DNA from: Erythrobacter sp. 34-65-8
GTDB lineage: Bacteria > Pseudomonadota > Alphaproteobacteria > Sphingomonadales > Sphingomonadaceae
Direction: 5' to 3'
Assembly: GCA_002278985.1 (NCBI GenBank)
Contig: NCJP01000007.1
Coordinates: 1 to 16,540 of the forward strand
DNA length: 16,540 nt
Shown: positions 7,818 through 14,795 of the stretch, one piece after another
Numbering within the stretch: the first letter of the stretch is position 1
How the letters are laid out: each line of letters begins with the position of its first letter
Made by a program: the position numbers and the translations under genes
The notes under the pieces: generated by a model
What the model saw: the letters and a program-made list of their open reading frames with translations, nothing else
Database searches by the model: none
Told to the model about the DNA's origin: nothing

Positions 7818-8969
7818 TCAGGGTTTGGGCAGGCCGTCGCCCCCCAGGGCAGACGAATAGAGCCGGCGGTAGGCGGCGATCATGGCCTTTTCATCAAAGG
7901 CTTCACGCGCCCTGGCCCGGTTGGCCTCGCCAAGGCTCGACCGCAGGTTCGCATCCGTGGCAAGGGCAGACAGGGCGGCGCCAAGCCCGGCTTCGTTTGC
8001 GGCAATGAAAGGGCGGTTCGGCTCAGCCACCATCGCCGCCACGTCGCCCACATCGGTGGAGGCGACAGCGCAGCCTGCAGCCATCGCCTCGATCAGCGAA
8101 ATGGGGGCCTGTTCACTGTCGGACGACAAGGCGAAAATGTCGAACAGACCGGCGAAGCGGGCCGGATCGGAGGCGAAGCCGGGCAGGTGAACGCGGTGCT
8201 CGATACCGAGTTGCAAGGCCTGGGCGCGGATTGCCTCCCGCTCCGGCCCCTCGCCAACGATCACCAGCTGCCACTGCGCGGGCAACCCGGCAAAGGCGCG
8301 GACCAGCCGCGTCAGGTTCTTGACCGGGCGCAGGCCCGCGAGTGTCCCCACCCACAGCTCGTCCGGGCGCTTCACCACGCCGCGCAGGGCATCGGCGCGG
8401 CACCGCTTGCCGAAGCGGGCGGTATCGACCCCGTTGGGGATATGCCTGACCCGCCCGATCGGCTGGTCCCACACTTCCAGCGCAATCCGCTCCAGCGTTT
8501 CGGAGGGCACGACCAGCCCGCTGGCCCGGCCCAGGGCGATGCGGCGATACCAGTTGCGCCCCCATTTGAGCTTGTCCCGCTCGTCGGCGTTGAACCCGTC
8601 CTCATGGTGGATCAGCCGCGGCAGGCCCAGTGCTTCGCCGAACAGGGTATGCGCCATGACCGCATCCATCGCCCCCCAGTTGTAGGTGAGGATCAGGTCG
8701 TATCCGGCCATCGCCCTGGCCAGCCGCTGCAGCCGGCCCGGTGTGGGCCGCCCGACAAGCGTCGGCAAATCTGCCGGGTAACGGACGGGAATTGAAGCGG
8801 AAATGTGCTTTGCCGCTTCCATCCGCTCGGGCTCTGCCGATCCGATGCTATGCTCCACCCGCGGCCCGAAGGCGTTGATCAGACGGGCGCAGCGAAGCTC
8901 TTTTCCGCCCGCCGAGAAGGTCGAATGGAGATGCAGGATGCGCGGGAAAGCGCCGGGCTTTCTGCTCAT
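7818..8969 (-). CDS. Glycosyltransferase, GT4 family (GT-B fold)
   Basis: This 383-residue, apparently soluble enzyme would transfer a sugar from an activated donor with retention. The N-terminal domain contains the glycine-rich acceptor-side loop HSTFSAGGKE (15-24). The donor-binding domain has IPNGVDTARF (177-186), VGTLAGLRPVKN (207-218), VIVGEGPER (236-244), and the EX7E motif with Glu286 and Glu294 in SDSEQAPISLIEAMAAG. These are standard GT4 signatures. Acceptor and sugar cannot be deduced; polysaccharide, lipid or lipopolysaccharide decoration are all possible. Its ATG overlaps the stop of the upstream alpha/beta hydrolase as ATGA, which implies coupled translation. No other polysaccharide genes are adjacent, so it is not part of a large visible cluster. 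Confidence 0.88.
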   Translation of the reverse strand: MSRKPGAFPRILHLHSTFSAGGKELRCARLINAFGPRVEHSIGSAEPERMEAAKHISASIPVRYPADLPTLVGRPTPGRLQRLARAMAGYDLILTYNWGAMDAVMAHTLFGEALGLPRLIHHEDGFNADERDKLKWGRNWYRRIALGRASGLVVPSETLERIALEVWDQPIGRVRHIPNGVDTARFGKRCRADALRGVVKRPDELWVGTLAGLRPVKNLTRLVRAFAGLPAQWQLVIVGEGPEREAIRAQALQLGIEHRVHLPGFASDPARFAGLFDIFALSSDSEQAPISLIEAMAAGCAVASTDVGDVAAMVAEPNRPFIAANEAGLGAALSALATDANLRSSLGEANRARAREAFDEKAMIAAYRRLYSSALGGDGLPKP

Positions 8970-9826
8970 GGAAGGCGGGCAAGCAGCCGGTCGATAGCGG
9001 CCACGGCTTCCGGCTCGTCGAGCGTGGGGGCATGGCCCACATCGGCAATGGTGACCGCTTCGGCATCGGGATGGCGGCGCAGCATTTCCGCCAGCGTTTC
9101 AGGCTTCAGCAGGTCGGATGCGCCCCCGCGAACAATCAGCAGCGGTGCAGCCGCAAGCGCCTCGAACGCAGGCCACAGGTCAGGCGGCACAGCCCCTTCG
9201 GCATCGCGGAACGGCTCGGCAATCGCCATGTCGTAATCGAACCCGATCCGGCCGTTCTGCTGCACCACCATGCACCGCTTGGCCATCGCCAGCCAGTCCT
9301 CGATGGCAAAGCCGGGGTGCGATGCCCCGTGAACTTCCTGCAAGGCGCGGGCCGCGTGCATCCAGGTCGGGAAACTGCGTGCCTGCCCCAGGTATTCGCG
9401 AATCCGGTCAATACCGGACGGATCAACCTCCGGCCCGATGTCATTGAGCACGGCCCCGGCAAGGCGCTGCGGCGCAATCGAGGCCATCAGCATGGTCATC
9501 AGCCCGCCGAGCGAAGTGCCAACCGCAATGAACTGCGCGATCCCCTCCTGCTCCAGCAGCGCGATGACATCGCCGACATAGGTGACCGGATTGTAGGTGG
9601 CGCTGTCGCGCGCATATTCGCTGTCACCGCGCCCGCGCATGTCGAGGGCGAGGATCCGGCGTTCCCCCGCCAGATGCGCTGCCAGCTGCTCGAAATCGCG
9701 CGCGTTGCGGGTCAGCCCGTGCAGGCAAAGAACCGGCAGGCGATCGTCCCGGCCCGGGTAATCGCGAAAATGCAGTTTCAAGCCGTCAGGGCTGGTCCAG
9801 AAGCGGTCCTGGTAACTGGTGTCCAT
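8966..9826 (-). CDS. Alpha/beta hydrolase
   Basis: The 286-residue protein has a complete alpha/beta-hydrolase catalytic set: oxyanion-hole region CLHGLTRNARDFE (34-46), nucleophile elbow GTSLGG with Ser105, probable acid Asp238 in GGASDLLKPE, and His265 in DVGHAPTLDEPE. LALDMRGRGDSE (59-70) is also typical. No signal peptide is seen. The family includes esterases, lactonases, haloperoxidase-like and C-C hydrolases; the substrate cannot be called. The frame stays open far upstream, but that extension is antisense to selO and lacks family sequence, so ATG 9826 (MDTSYQDRF) is chosen. It is the first gene of a two-gene unit with the GT4 glycosyltransferase and is divergent to selO across 92 bases. 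Confidence 0.88.
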   Translation of the reverse strand: MDTSYQDRFWTSPDGLKLHFRDYPGRDDRLPVLCLHGLTRNARDFEQLAAHLAGERRILALDMRGRGDSEYARDSATYNPVTYVGDVIALLEQEGIAQFIAVGTSLGGLMTMLMASIAPQRLAGAVLNDIGPEVDPSGIDRIREYLGQARSFPTWMHAARALQEVHGASHPGFAIEDWLAMAKRCMVVQQNGRIGFDYDMAIAEPFRDAEGAVPPDLWPAFEALAAAPLLIVRGGASDLLKPETLAEMLRRHPDAEAVTIADVGHAPTLDEPEAVAAIDRLLARLP

Positions 9827-9918
9827 CTGCGCTCTGCCAACCCCCGGAAATGCTGCTCTGGAAAAACAATGCGGCGCCCTGCCTTGCCAGCACGGACGCC
9901 CGCGCCCACTATCGCGCG

Positions 9919-11316
9919 ATGCGACCAGAACCGCAAGCCGCGCCGTATCGCCCCGATCCCGCAATCCTGCCCCTGGCCCCCTGGCTGGGCGACCCGGTGG
10001 CTGCGGCTGACTTTCCCGGCACGACGATCCGTTTCCGCAACCACAGGTGGGACAGGGCCGTGGGGCTTGACCGTCTGACCGATGCGGAGTGGGAACGCCA
10101 CTTCGGCCGGTTCGAGCCGCTGCCCGGGAACCTGCCCCAGCCGCTCGCCCTGCGCTATCACGGCCACCAGTTCCGGGTCTACAACCCCGAAATCGGGGAC
10201 GGGCGCGGGTTCCTGTTTGCCCAGCTGAGGGACGGCGAAGGGCGATTGCTCGACCTCGGCACCAAGGGATCGGGCCAGACGCCATGGTCGCGCAGCGGCG
10301 ACGGGCGGCTGACGCTCAAAGGCGCGGTCCGCGAAATCCTCGCCACCGAAATGCTGGAGGCGCTGGGCGTCAACACATCGAAGACCTTTTCCGTGATCGA
10401 AACCGGCGAGAAGCTGTGGCGCGGCGACGAGCCCTCCCCCACCCGCTCTGCCGTGCTGACCAGGCTCAGCCACGGACACATCCGCTTCGGCACCTTCCAG
10501 CGGCTGCTGGCGCTGGAGCAGGCCGACGAGATGGCGCAGCTGGTGGATTACTGCGTGGCACAGTTCCCCGGCCCGCTTCCGCCGCAAGACGCGCCCGGGC
10601 GTGAGCAGCCAGCGGTAATCCTGCTCCATCAGGTGGTGGAACGGGTGGCCGATCTGGCTGCTGCATGGATGGTGGCAGGGTTCGTCCACGGCGTGCTCAA
10701 CACTGACAACATGAACATTTCGGGCGAGAGTTTCGACTATGGCCCTTGGCGTTGGCTGCCCACATGGGACCAGGGGTTTACCGCCGCCTATTTCGACCAT
10801 GGCGGGCTCTATGCCTTCGGCCGTCAGCCGGAGGCGGTCCACTGGAACTGCGGGCAGTTGGCGGTGGCACTGCGCCTGCTGGCAGACGCCCCGCCGCTGA
10901 TCGCCGCGCTGGAGCGGTTCGGGCCGCTCTACATGGCAGCGGTCGCCCGGCGCTGGTGCTGGCGTCTGGGCGTGGAGCCCAAGGGCGGCGAGGCCGACAT
11001 GGCCCTGGTGGCGGCCTGCGAGGCAACCATGCGGGACAGCGGAGAACAACCTGACGCCTTCTTCCACCGCATCCGCGCCCGCCAGCTTGTGGATGGACCG
11101 GTCAAGGACGCCCTCGCTGGCTATCAGGACTCACGCTATGCGCTTGCCTGGTGGCGCGAGGAAGCACCGGTTTCCCTGCTGATCGATGAGGTCGAGGCGC
11201 TCTGGTCCGCCATTGACGAGCGTGACGACTGGCGTCCGCTCCATGATAAGGTCACGCAGATCCGGCGCATGGGGGAAGCGCTGGGGCCGGTTCCCGCACC
11301 GGCAGGCCATGGCTGA
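9919..11316 (+). CDS. selO: Protein adenylyltransferase SelO (YdiU family), lacking the usual C-terminal Cys
   Basis: SelO is a pseudokinase-fold enzyme that transfers AMP from ATP onto Ser, Thr or Tyr of target proteins, linked to the oxidative-stress response. The 465-residue protein shows the flipped ATP-binding core: LRYHGHQFRVYNP (78-90), GTKGSGQTPWSRSGDGR (114-130) with Lys116, Glu139 in VREIL, VLTRLSHGHIRFGTFQ (179-194), and HGVLNTDNMNISGESFDYGP (257-276), where Asp263, Asn264 and Asp273 match the catalytic and metal positions. The C-terminus ends in PAPAGHG with no nearby Cys. Classical members end in a Cys or selenocysteine motif. ATG 9919 precedes MRPEPQAAPYRPDP; ATG 9850 would add 23 non-family residues. 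No clear Shine-Dalgarno sequence is present. Confidence 0.9.
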   Translation: MRPEPQAAPYRPDPAILPLAPWLGDPVAAADFPGTTIRFRNHRWDRAVGLDRLTDAEWERHFGRFEPLPGNLPQPLALRYHGHQFRVYNPEIGDGRGFLFAQLRDGEGRLLDLGTKGSGQTPWSRSGDGRLTLKGAVREILATEMLEALGVNTSKTFSVIETGEKLWRGDEPSPTRSAVLTRLSHGHIRFGTFQRLLALEQADEMAQLVDYCVAQFPGPLPPQDAPGREQPAVILLHQVVERVADLAAAWMVAGFVHGVLNTDNMNISGESFDYGPWRWLPTWDQGFTAAYFDHGGLYAFGRQPEAVHWNCGQLAVALRLLADAPPLIAALERFGPLYMAAVARRWCWRLGVEPKGGEADMALVAACEATMRDSGEQPDAFFHRIRARQLVDGPVKDALAGYQDSRYALAWWREEAPVSLLIDEVEALWSAIDERDDWRPLHDKVTQIRRMGEALGPVPAPAGHG

Positions 11317-11328
11317 AGCCGGAACGGC

Positions 11329-11874
11329 CTAGCGTGCGGCCGGTGCCTGCTGGACCATTTCGGCAGGGGTGATGTTGATCGCGTAGAGTTTCCAGCGCCC
11401 CTGTTCCCACTGGTAAGTGAAGTCGAAAGCCAGCGAAATCGGGCGGAGCTGGAACAGGCCTTTCACCTGGAACAGATCCTCGCGCACCAGCCGGGGCGCC
11501 TCAAGGTATGTGGGCGGCACGAGGAAGGCGTTCGACAGATCGATCTGCGAATTGCGCAGCCCGGCAAAAATCTCGGACAGGCGCGACGCGGTGTTGGCAA
11601 TCTGGAAGCCTTGCGAGGATATGTCGCGCAGCACCGAATAATTGCCCGAACGGTTGGCATGGTCGACTGCGGCAAAAGTGGACCAGATGAGCTTCGACAG
11701 TTCGAGCTGGCTGGGCGTCGGGCGCATGGAAGCCGGCGGCTGGACGGTCGGCTGCCCCTGCACTTGCTGGACCTGCGCAAAAGCAGGAGCGGTGGCGGCA
11801 CAGGCCAGGGCGGCAAAGAAAAATGCCGGAGCGCGAAGCCCCGGCATCTTCCTGTTTCGGGCGATCAATTTCAT
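11329..11874 (-). CDS. Exported protein of unknown function, possibly an adhesin accessory protein
   Basis: I do not recognise a named family. The 181-residue product starts with a basic stretch and a hydrophobic segment (about 13-29) ending APAFAQ, a good Sec signal with cleavage near residue 33. There is no lipobox. After a Gln/Pro-rich linker, the mature part (about 55-172) mixes helices (LELSKLIWSTFAAVDHANRS) and strands (ISLAFDFTYQWEQGRWKLYAINITP), a pattern that resembles NTF2-like folds. It starts 18 bases after the adhesin stop on the same strand, so it is probably cotranscribed. An accessory role for the adhesin is inference from position only. A small GCCG-gaa-CGGC inverted repeat (11318-11328) lies between its stop and the convergent selO stop. 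ATG at residue 10 is an alternative start. Confidence 0.75.
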   Translation of the reverse strand: MKLIARNRKMPGLRAPAFFFAALACAATAPAFAQVQQVQGQPTVQPPASMRPTPSQLELSKLIWSTFAAVDHANRSGNYSVLRDISSQGFQIANTASRLSEIFAGLRNSQIDLSNAFLVPPTYLEAPRLVREDLFQVKGLFQLRPISLAFDFTYQWEQGRWKLYAINITPAEMVQQAPAAR

Positions 11875-11892
11875 GACCGCAGCTGTAACGGC

Positions 11893-14439
11893 TTACCAGG
11901 CGACTTGGAAGCCGCCACGTGCACCGACTTCGCCGCTGTCGAAGCCGATACCGACGCCGGCCGAGAAGGCAGCGTTTTCGCTGACCCGGGCCGAGATGGC
12001 GAGCGTGCCGGCACCCTGGCTTTCGAAGTAACCGACGCCGCCCGAGAGAGCGAACGTGGTGCCTGCGGGAAGCATCGGCGATTCCATCGCGAGCGCCATG
12101 GCCACACCTTCGTTCGACCGGTCAATCGCTGCGCGGTTGGCAGCGGTTTCACCGAACAGCTGGTTGATCTGTCCGGTATGGGTCTGAGTCAGGGTCTGCA
12201 GCGCTGCGATGTTGGTGGTGTTCGCCGTCACCCGGGTGTTGAGACCGTTGATTGCCGTCGAGTTGGCAGCAATGTTGGTCGTATTGGTGGTCACCCGCGT
12301 ATCAAGCACCCCGATTGCTGCCGTGTTCGCGGCAATGTTGGTGGTGTTGGTGGCGATGTTGCCAGCGTTCACGGCAATACTGGCCGTGTTGGTGGCGATG
12401 TTACCAGCGTTCACAGCAATATTGGCCGTGTTGGTGGCAATGTTGCTGGTGTTAGTGGTCACCCGCGTATCGAGCGCCGTGATTGCCGAAGCATTGGCCG
12501 CGATATTCGTGGTGTTGGTGGCGATGTTGGCGGTGTTCGTCGCGATGTTCGCCGTGTTTGTCGCGATGTTGGTTTCGTTGGTCGTGACCCGCGTGTCGAG
12601 AGCCGTGATCGCCGAAGCATTGGCCGCGATATTCGTGGTGTTTGTCGCGATGTTGGCTTCGTTGGTCGTGACCCGCGTGTCGAGCGCCGTAATTGCGGTG
12701 GCGCTGGCGGCGATGGCCGAAGCGTTGGTGGCAATCCCTGCTTCAGCCGTCGTCAGACGTCCGTCGAGAGCGACAATGTCACCCTCGGCCGTCGTCAGCC
12801 GTCCGTCGAGCGCCACAATGTCGCCCTCCGCCGTGGTCAGGCGCCCGTCGAGTGCCACAATGTCACCCTCGGCCGTCGTCAGCCGCCCGTCGAGAACAAC
12901 GATATCACCCTCGGCCGTCGTGAGGCGTCCGTCGAGCGCATCGACCTGGGCAACCGAAGCCAGCGTGCTCACGTCCACGCCCTGGCCCAGCGTACCGCTG
13001 GCATCGGTGGTGGCCATGAAGAGGGTCCCGGTTTGCGCTGCGGTGCTGGCGGCGATATCGCCAACCGTTACCGAGCTGCCCGTGTTGCCCAGCTTGACCT
13101 GGCCGACGCGGTCGGTGACGGTCCCGACGCCGACGGCGGTCGAGTTGTCGAAAGCGGCTACGGAACCATTGCCCAGCGCAGCCGAATTGTTTCCGGTGGC
13201 TTGGGCTACGTTGCCCAGAGCGACGGAGAAGCTACCCGATGCGTTTGAGCCATTCCCAATGGCATTGGCAGCAGCGCCAGTGGCTTGGGAAAGGTTGCCG
13301 ATTGCGACGGTGAATTCATTAGAAGCATTGGCGCCGCCACCATAAGCGTTGCTGGCAAAGCCAGTCGCACTGGCGCCGATGCCAACCGCCGTGCTGAAGT
13401 CGCCCGAAGCGGTCGAGAAACCGCCGAGCGAAGTGCCTTGATCCCCTGACGCAGTGCTGCTGACCCCCAGCGCAGTGGATATGAAACCACTCGCATCAGC
13501 ATCACCACCGATGGCAACACCGCCGGGGCCGCTGGCCGTGGCACCAATCAAGTTGCCATCGTTGTCACCACCAATCGCCACGCTGAGGACGGCGGTCGAT
13601 GATGCCAGGTTGCCAACCGCAATCGATTGGGAACCGGTTGCCTGCGCTGCTTCACCCACCGCAGTCGAGCGGGTGCCGCTCGCTACTGTCAGATGACCCA
13701 ACGCCGTCGAGCGGACGCCGGTCGCATTGGCGCGCCAGCCGAAGGCCGACGTGCCCGGCTGCGTTGCCGAGCTTTCCGAACCGACCGAGACGGAGTTCAG
13801 GCCGGAAGAAATAGCCGATTCACCAATCGCCACAGCATCGTCGCCCGATGCGACCGCGAGCGTCCCGACAGCAGTCGAGGTTTCGCCCTGCGCCGCCGCC
13901 CCAAAGCCGGTTGCGGTCGAGGCGCGGCCCGAAGCAAGCGCGAACGAGCCCGCTGCAAATGCACCAGCGCCTGAGGCTTGGCTCTCACGCCCCAAGGCGA
14001 CCGAGTTCGCACCGCTGGCCGTGGAACGGAAACCCATGGCGACCGCTTCGCTACCGGATGCGGTAGCGACGCGGCCCATCGCGACGGAATTGCGCCCACC
14101 TGCGGAGGCAAGGCTGCCCACCGCAGTCGATTGGTCACCTGTCGCCGAAGTGTTTGCCCCAACCGCGGTGCTGTTTGCTCCCGTTGCCTGTGCATTGGGG
14201 CCGCATGCGAGCGAATCGGTGCTTCCCGGTCCGGTCGAGACTGCGCCGCCGGTCGAATCGGTCGGCGGTACGAGCAGTGCGTCGTCAACCACGCCTTCAA
14301 ACGCGGGATCGCCATCGTCGAGCAAGCACTCTTCTGCCGCCACCGGGGCAGCGGTCATCGTGGTCATCGCCACGACGGCAAACGCCAGGGTCGAGCCCGC
14401 CAGGCCCAGACCACCGAGATATCCGGAATTCTTACGCAT
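11893..14439 (-). CDS. Trimeric autotransporter adhesin (YadA-like, type Vc secretion)
   Basis: The 848-residue protein has the full head-stalk-anchor plan. Residues 1 to about 35 are a signal peptide ending APVAA. After a short acidic region, residues about 84-437 hold some 25 YadA-head repeats of the form ASGxxSxAxG. A transition segment (about 438-500) leads to a stalk. The first stalk part has five copies of a 14-residue unit, LDGRLTTAEGDIVA (502-567). The second (568-745) is built of heptads such as NIATNTA and ITALDTR. Residues about 750-848 form the YadA anchor, with SNEGVAMALAM and beta-strands ending FQVAW, an aromatic terminal residue suited to BAM recognition. The anchor trimer forms the outer-membrane pore. 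ATG 14439 is preceded by GGGAG (14448-14452). Ligand unknown. Confidence 0.95.
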   Translation of the reverse strand: MRKNSGYLGGLGLAGSTLAFAVVAMTTMTAAPVAAEECLLDDGDPAFEGVVDDALLVPPTDSTGGAVSTGPGSTDSLACGPNAQATGANSTAVGANTSATGDQSTAVGSLASAGGRNSVAMGRVATASGSEAVAMGFRSTASGANSVALGRESQASGAGAFAAGSFALASGRASTATGFGAAAQGETSTAVGTLAVASGDDAVAIGESAISSGLNSVSVGSESSATQPGTSAFGWRANATGVRSTALGHLTVASGTRSTAVGEAAQATGSQSIAVGNLASSTAVLSVAIGGDNDGNLIGATASGPGGVAIGGDADASGFISTALGVSSTASGDQGTSLGGFSTASGDFSTAVGIGASATGFASNAYGGGANASNEFTVAIGNLSQATGAAANAIGNGSNASGSFSVALGNVAQATGNNSAALGNGSVAAFDNSTAVGVGTVTDRVGQVKLGNTGSSVTVGDIAASTAAQTGTLFMATTDASGTLGQGVDVSTLASVAQVDALDGRLTTAEGDIVVLDGRLTTAEGDIVALDGRLTTAEGDIVALDGRLTTAEGDIVALDGRLTTAEAGIATNASAIAASATAITALDTRVTTNEANIATNTTNIAANASAITALDTRVTTNETNIATNTANIATNTANIATNTTNIAANASAITALDTRVTTNTSNIATNTANIAVNAGNIATNTASIAVNAGNIATNTTNIAANTAAIGVLDTRVTTNTTNIAANSTAINGLNTRVTANTTNIAALQTLTQTHTGQINQLFGETAANRAAIDRSNEGVAMALAMESPMLPAGTTFALSGGVGYFESQGAGTLAISARVSENAAFSAGVGIGFDSGEVGARGGFQVAW
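12205..12738 (-). repeat. Imperfect heptad-coding repeats of the distal adhesin stalk
   Basis: Inside the adhesin gene this stretch encodes repeats of hydrophobic-x-x-Asn heptads. Nested longer copies are visible in the DNA: an exact 32-base match between 12485-12516 and 12611-12642 (126 bases apart, which is three 42-base steps), and a tandem 42-base pair at 12346-12387 and 12388-12429 that differs at only a few positions. All periods are multiples of 21, so copy changes keep both frame and coiled-coil register. Confidence 0.9.
12739..12948 (-). repeat. Five tandem 42-bp repeats encoding 14-residue stalk units
   Basis: Five units are seen at 12739-12780, 12781-12822, 12823-12864, 12865-12906 and 12907-12948. 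The three middle units are nearly the same, and the outer two are more degenerate. Each encodes LDGRLTTAEGDIVA or a close variant, exactly two heptads of coiled coil. The copies are similar enough in DNA for recombination or slippage to change stalk length without a frameshift. Confidence 0.93.
13120..14202 (-). repeat. YadA-head repeat region (about 25 degenerate units)
   Basis: This part of the adhesin gene encodes about 25 units of roughly 14 residues with the pattern A-S/T-G-x-x-S-x-A-x-G, the left-handed parallel beta-roll of YadA-type heads. The DNA copies have diverged, unlike those of the proximal stalk. One unit (about residues 287-315, with GGDNDGNLIGATASGPGG) is longer and could form a loop out of the roll. 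Confidence 0.85.
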
Positions 14440-14557
14440 CACATAAACTCCCACCGGCCGAAGCCTGAGCAGAACTGAAACCGCGCGCGTGTCACGCTGC
14501 GGCCAACGGATGCGACCCGTTTATGCAGGGAATGGAACTGTCACCGTGCCAGACGGC

Positions 14558-14598
14558 GCGCCCCTGTTTGCCCCTGAAATGACACCCGTCAGGGGCGC
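14558..14598. other. Pair of mutually exclusive GC-rich stems
   Basis: The 3' arm CAGGGGCGC (14590-14598) is a perfect complement of GCGCCCCTG (14558-14566). The overlapping arm TCAGGGGC (14589-14596) is a perfect complement of GCCCCTGA (14570-14577). The two stems, of nine and eight base pairs, cannot form together. Either strand could carry them as RNA, but on the minus strand they would fall in the adhesin leader. The base complementarity is certain; any function is unproven. Confidence 0.6.
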
Positions 14599-14691
14599 CA
14601 GTGCCTTACGTCTCGTAAAAGCAGCGTGGTATCTGCCGTGCTTACAAACGTTAATCAAGACTAATCGGGATTAAACAAGCGGCCAAGATTG

Positions 14692-14719
14692 TTGACCCTT
14701 ATGCGACTCCGGGTAGAAG
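14692..14719 (+). promoter_or_regulatory. Possible sigma70-type promoter for astD
   Basis: TTGACC (14692-14697) and TAGAAG (14714-14719) are separated by 16 bases. The -35 matches consensus at five of six positions, the -10 at four. Transcription would begin about 70 bases before the astD start. No experimental support is available. Confidence 0.35.
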
Positions 14720-14779
14720 CCCGCTCGTTAGCTCTTTGCCAACCATGCCTCTTCGCGGGAAACACACAACCAGCCTGAT

Positions 14780-14787
14780 AGGAAGGA
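14780..14787 (+). promoter_or_regulatory. Ribosome-binding site that fixes the astD GTG start
   Basis: AGGAAGGA lies eight bases before the GTG at 14796 and is one of the best Shine-Dalgarno sequences in the window. It favours this GTG over the ATG at 14736, which has no such site and would add 20 residues that do not look like the family. Confidence 0.8.
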
Positions 14788-14795
14788 CGTCGATC

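Larger units (their letters stand above)
14440..14795. promoter_or_regulatory. Divergent adhesin / astD intergenic region
   Basis: This 356-base gap holds no convincing gene. It must contain the promoters of the adhesin (minus) and astD (plus). The central part, about 14625-14700, is more AT-rich than its surroundings (ttaatcaagactaatcggga). Visible elements are the alternative GC-rich hairpins at 14558-14598, an inverted repeat TTACG-tct-CGTAA at 14606-14618, a possible astD promoter at 14692-14719, and the astD ribosome-binding site. I found no convincing -35/-10 pair for the adhesin. Its untranslated leader could be long and include the hairpins. Confidence 0.6.

Noticed and set aside
9032..10078. 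348-codon plus-strand open frame
   Set aside because: It is antisense to the alpha/beta hydrolase and overlaps the start of selO in another frame. Its composition is typical of a shadow frame.
9827..10285. N-terminal extension of the alpha/beta hydrolase
   Set aside because: The frame is open but runs antisense through selO, is Arg/Gly-rich and carries no family sequence. ATG 9826 gives a normal-length hydrolase.
11318..11328. Terminator hairpin GCCG-gaa-CGGC between selO and the small exported protein
   Set aside because: The stem is only four base pairs with no T-run on either side, too weak to call a terminator.
12205..12948. CRISPR-like array
   Set aside because: The repeats are contiguous 42-base units without unique spacers, lie in one coding frame, and encode coiled-coil heptads.
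11611..13345. Long plus-strand open frames opposite the adhesin stalk (545 and 378 codons)
   Set aside because: They mirror the repetitive stalk and head code on the other strand. Their products are low-complexity, with no start signals or family motifs, while the minus strand encodes a textbook adhesin.
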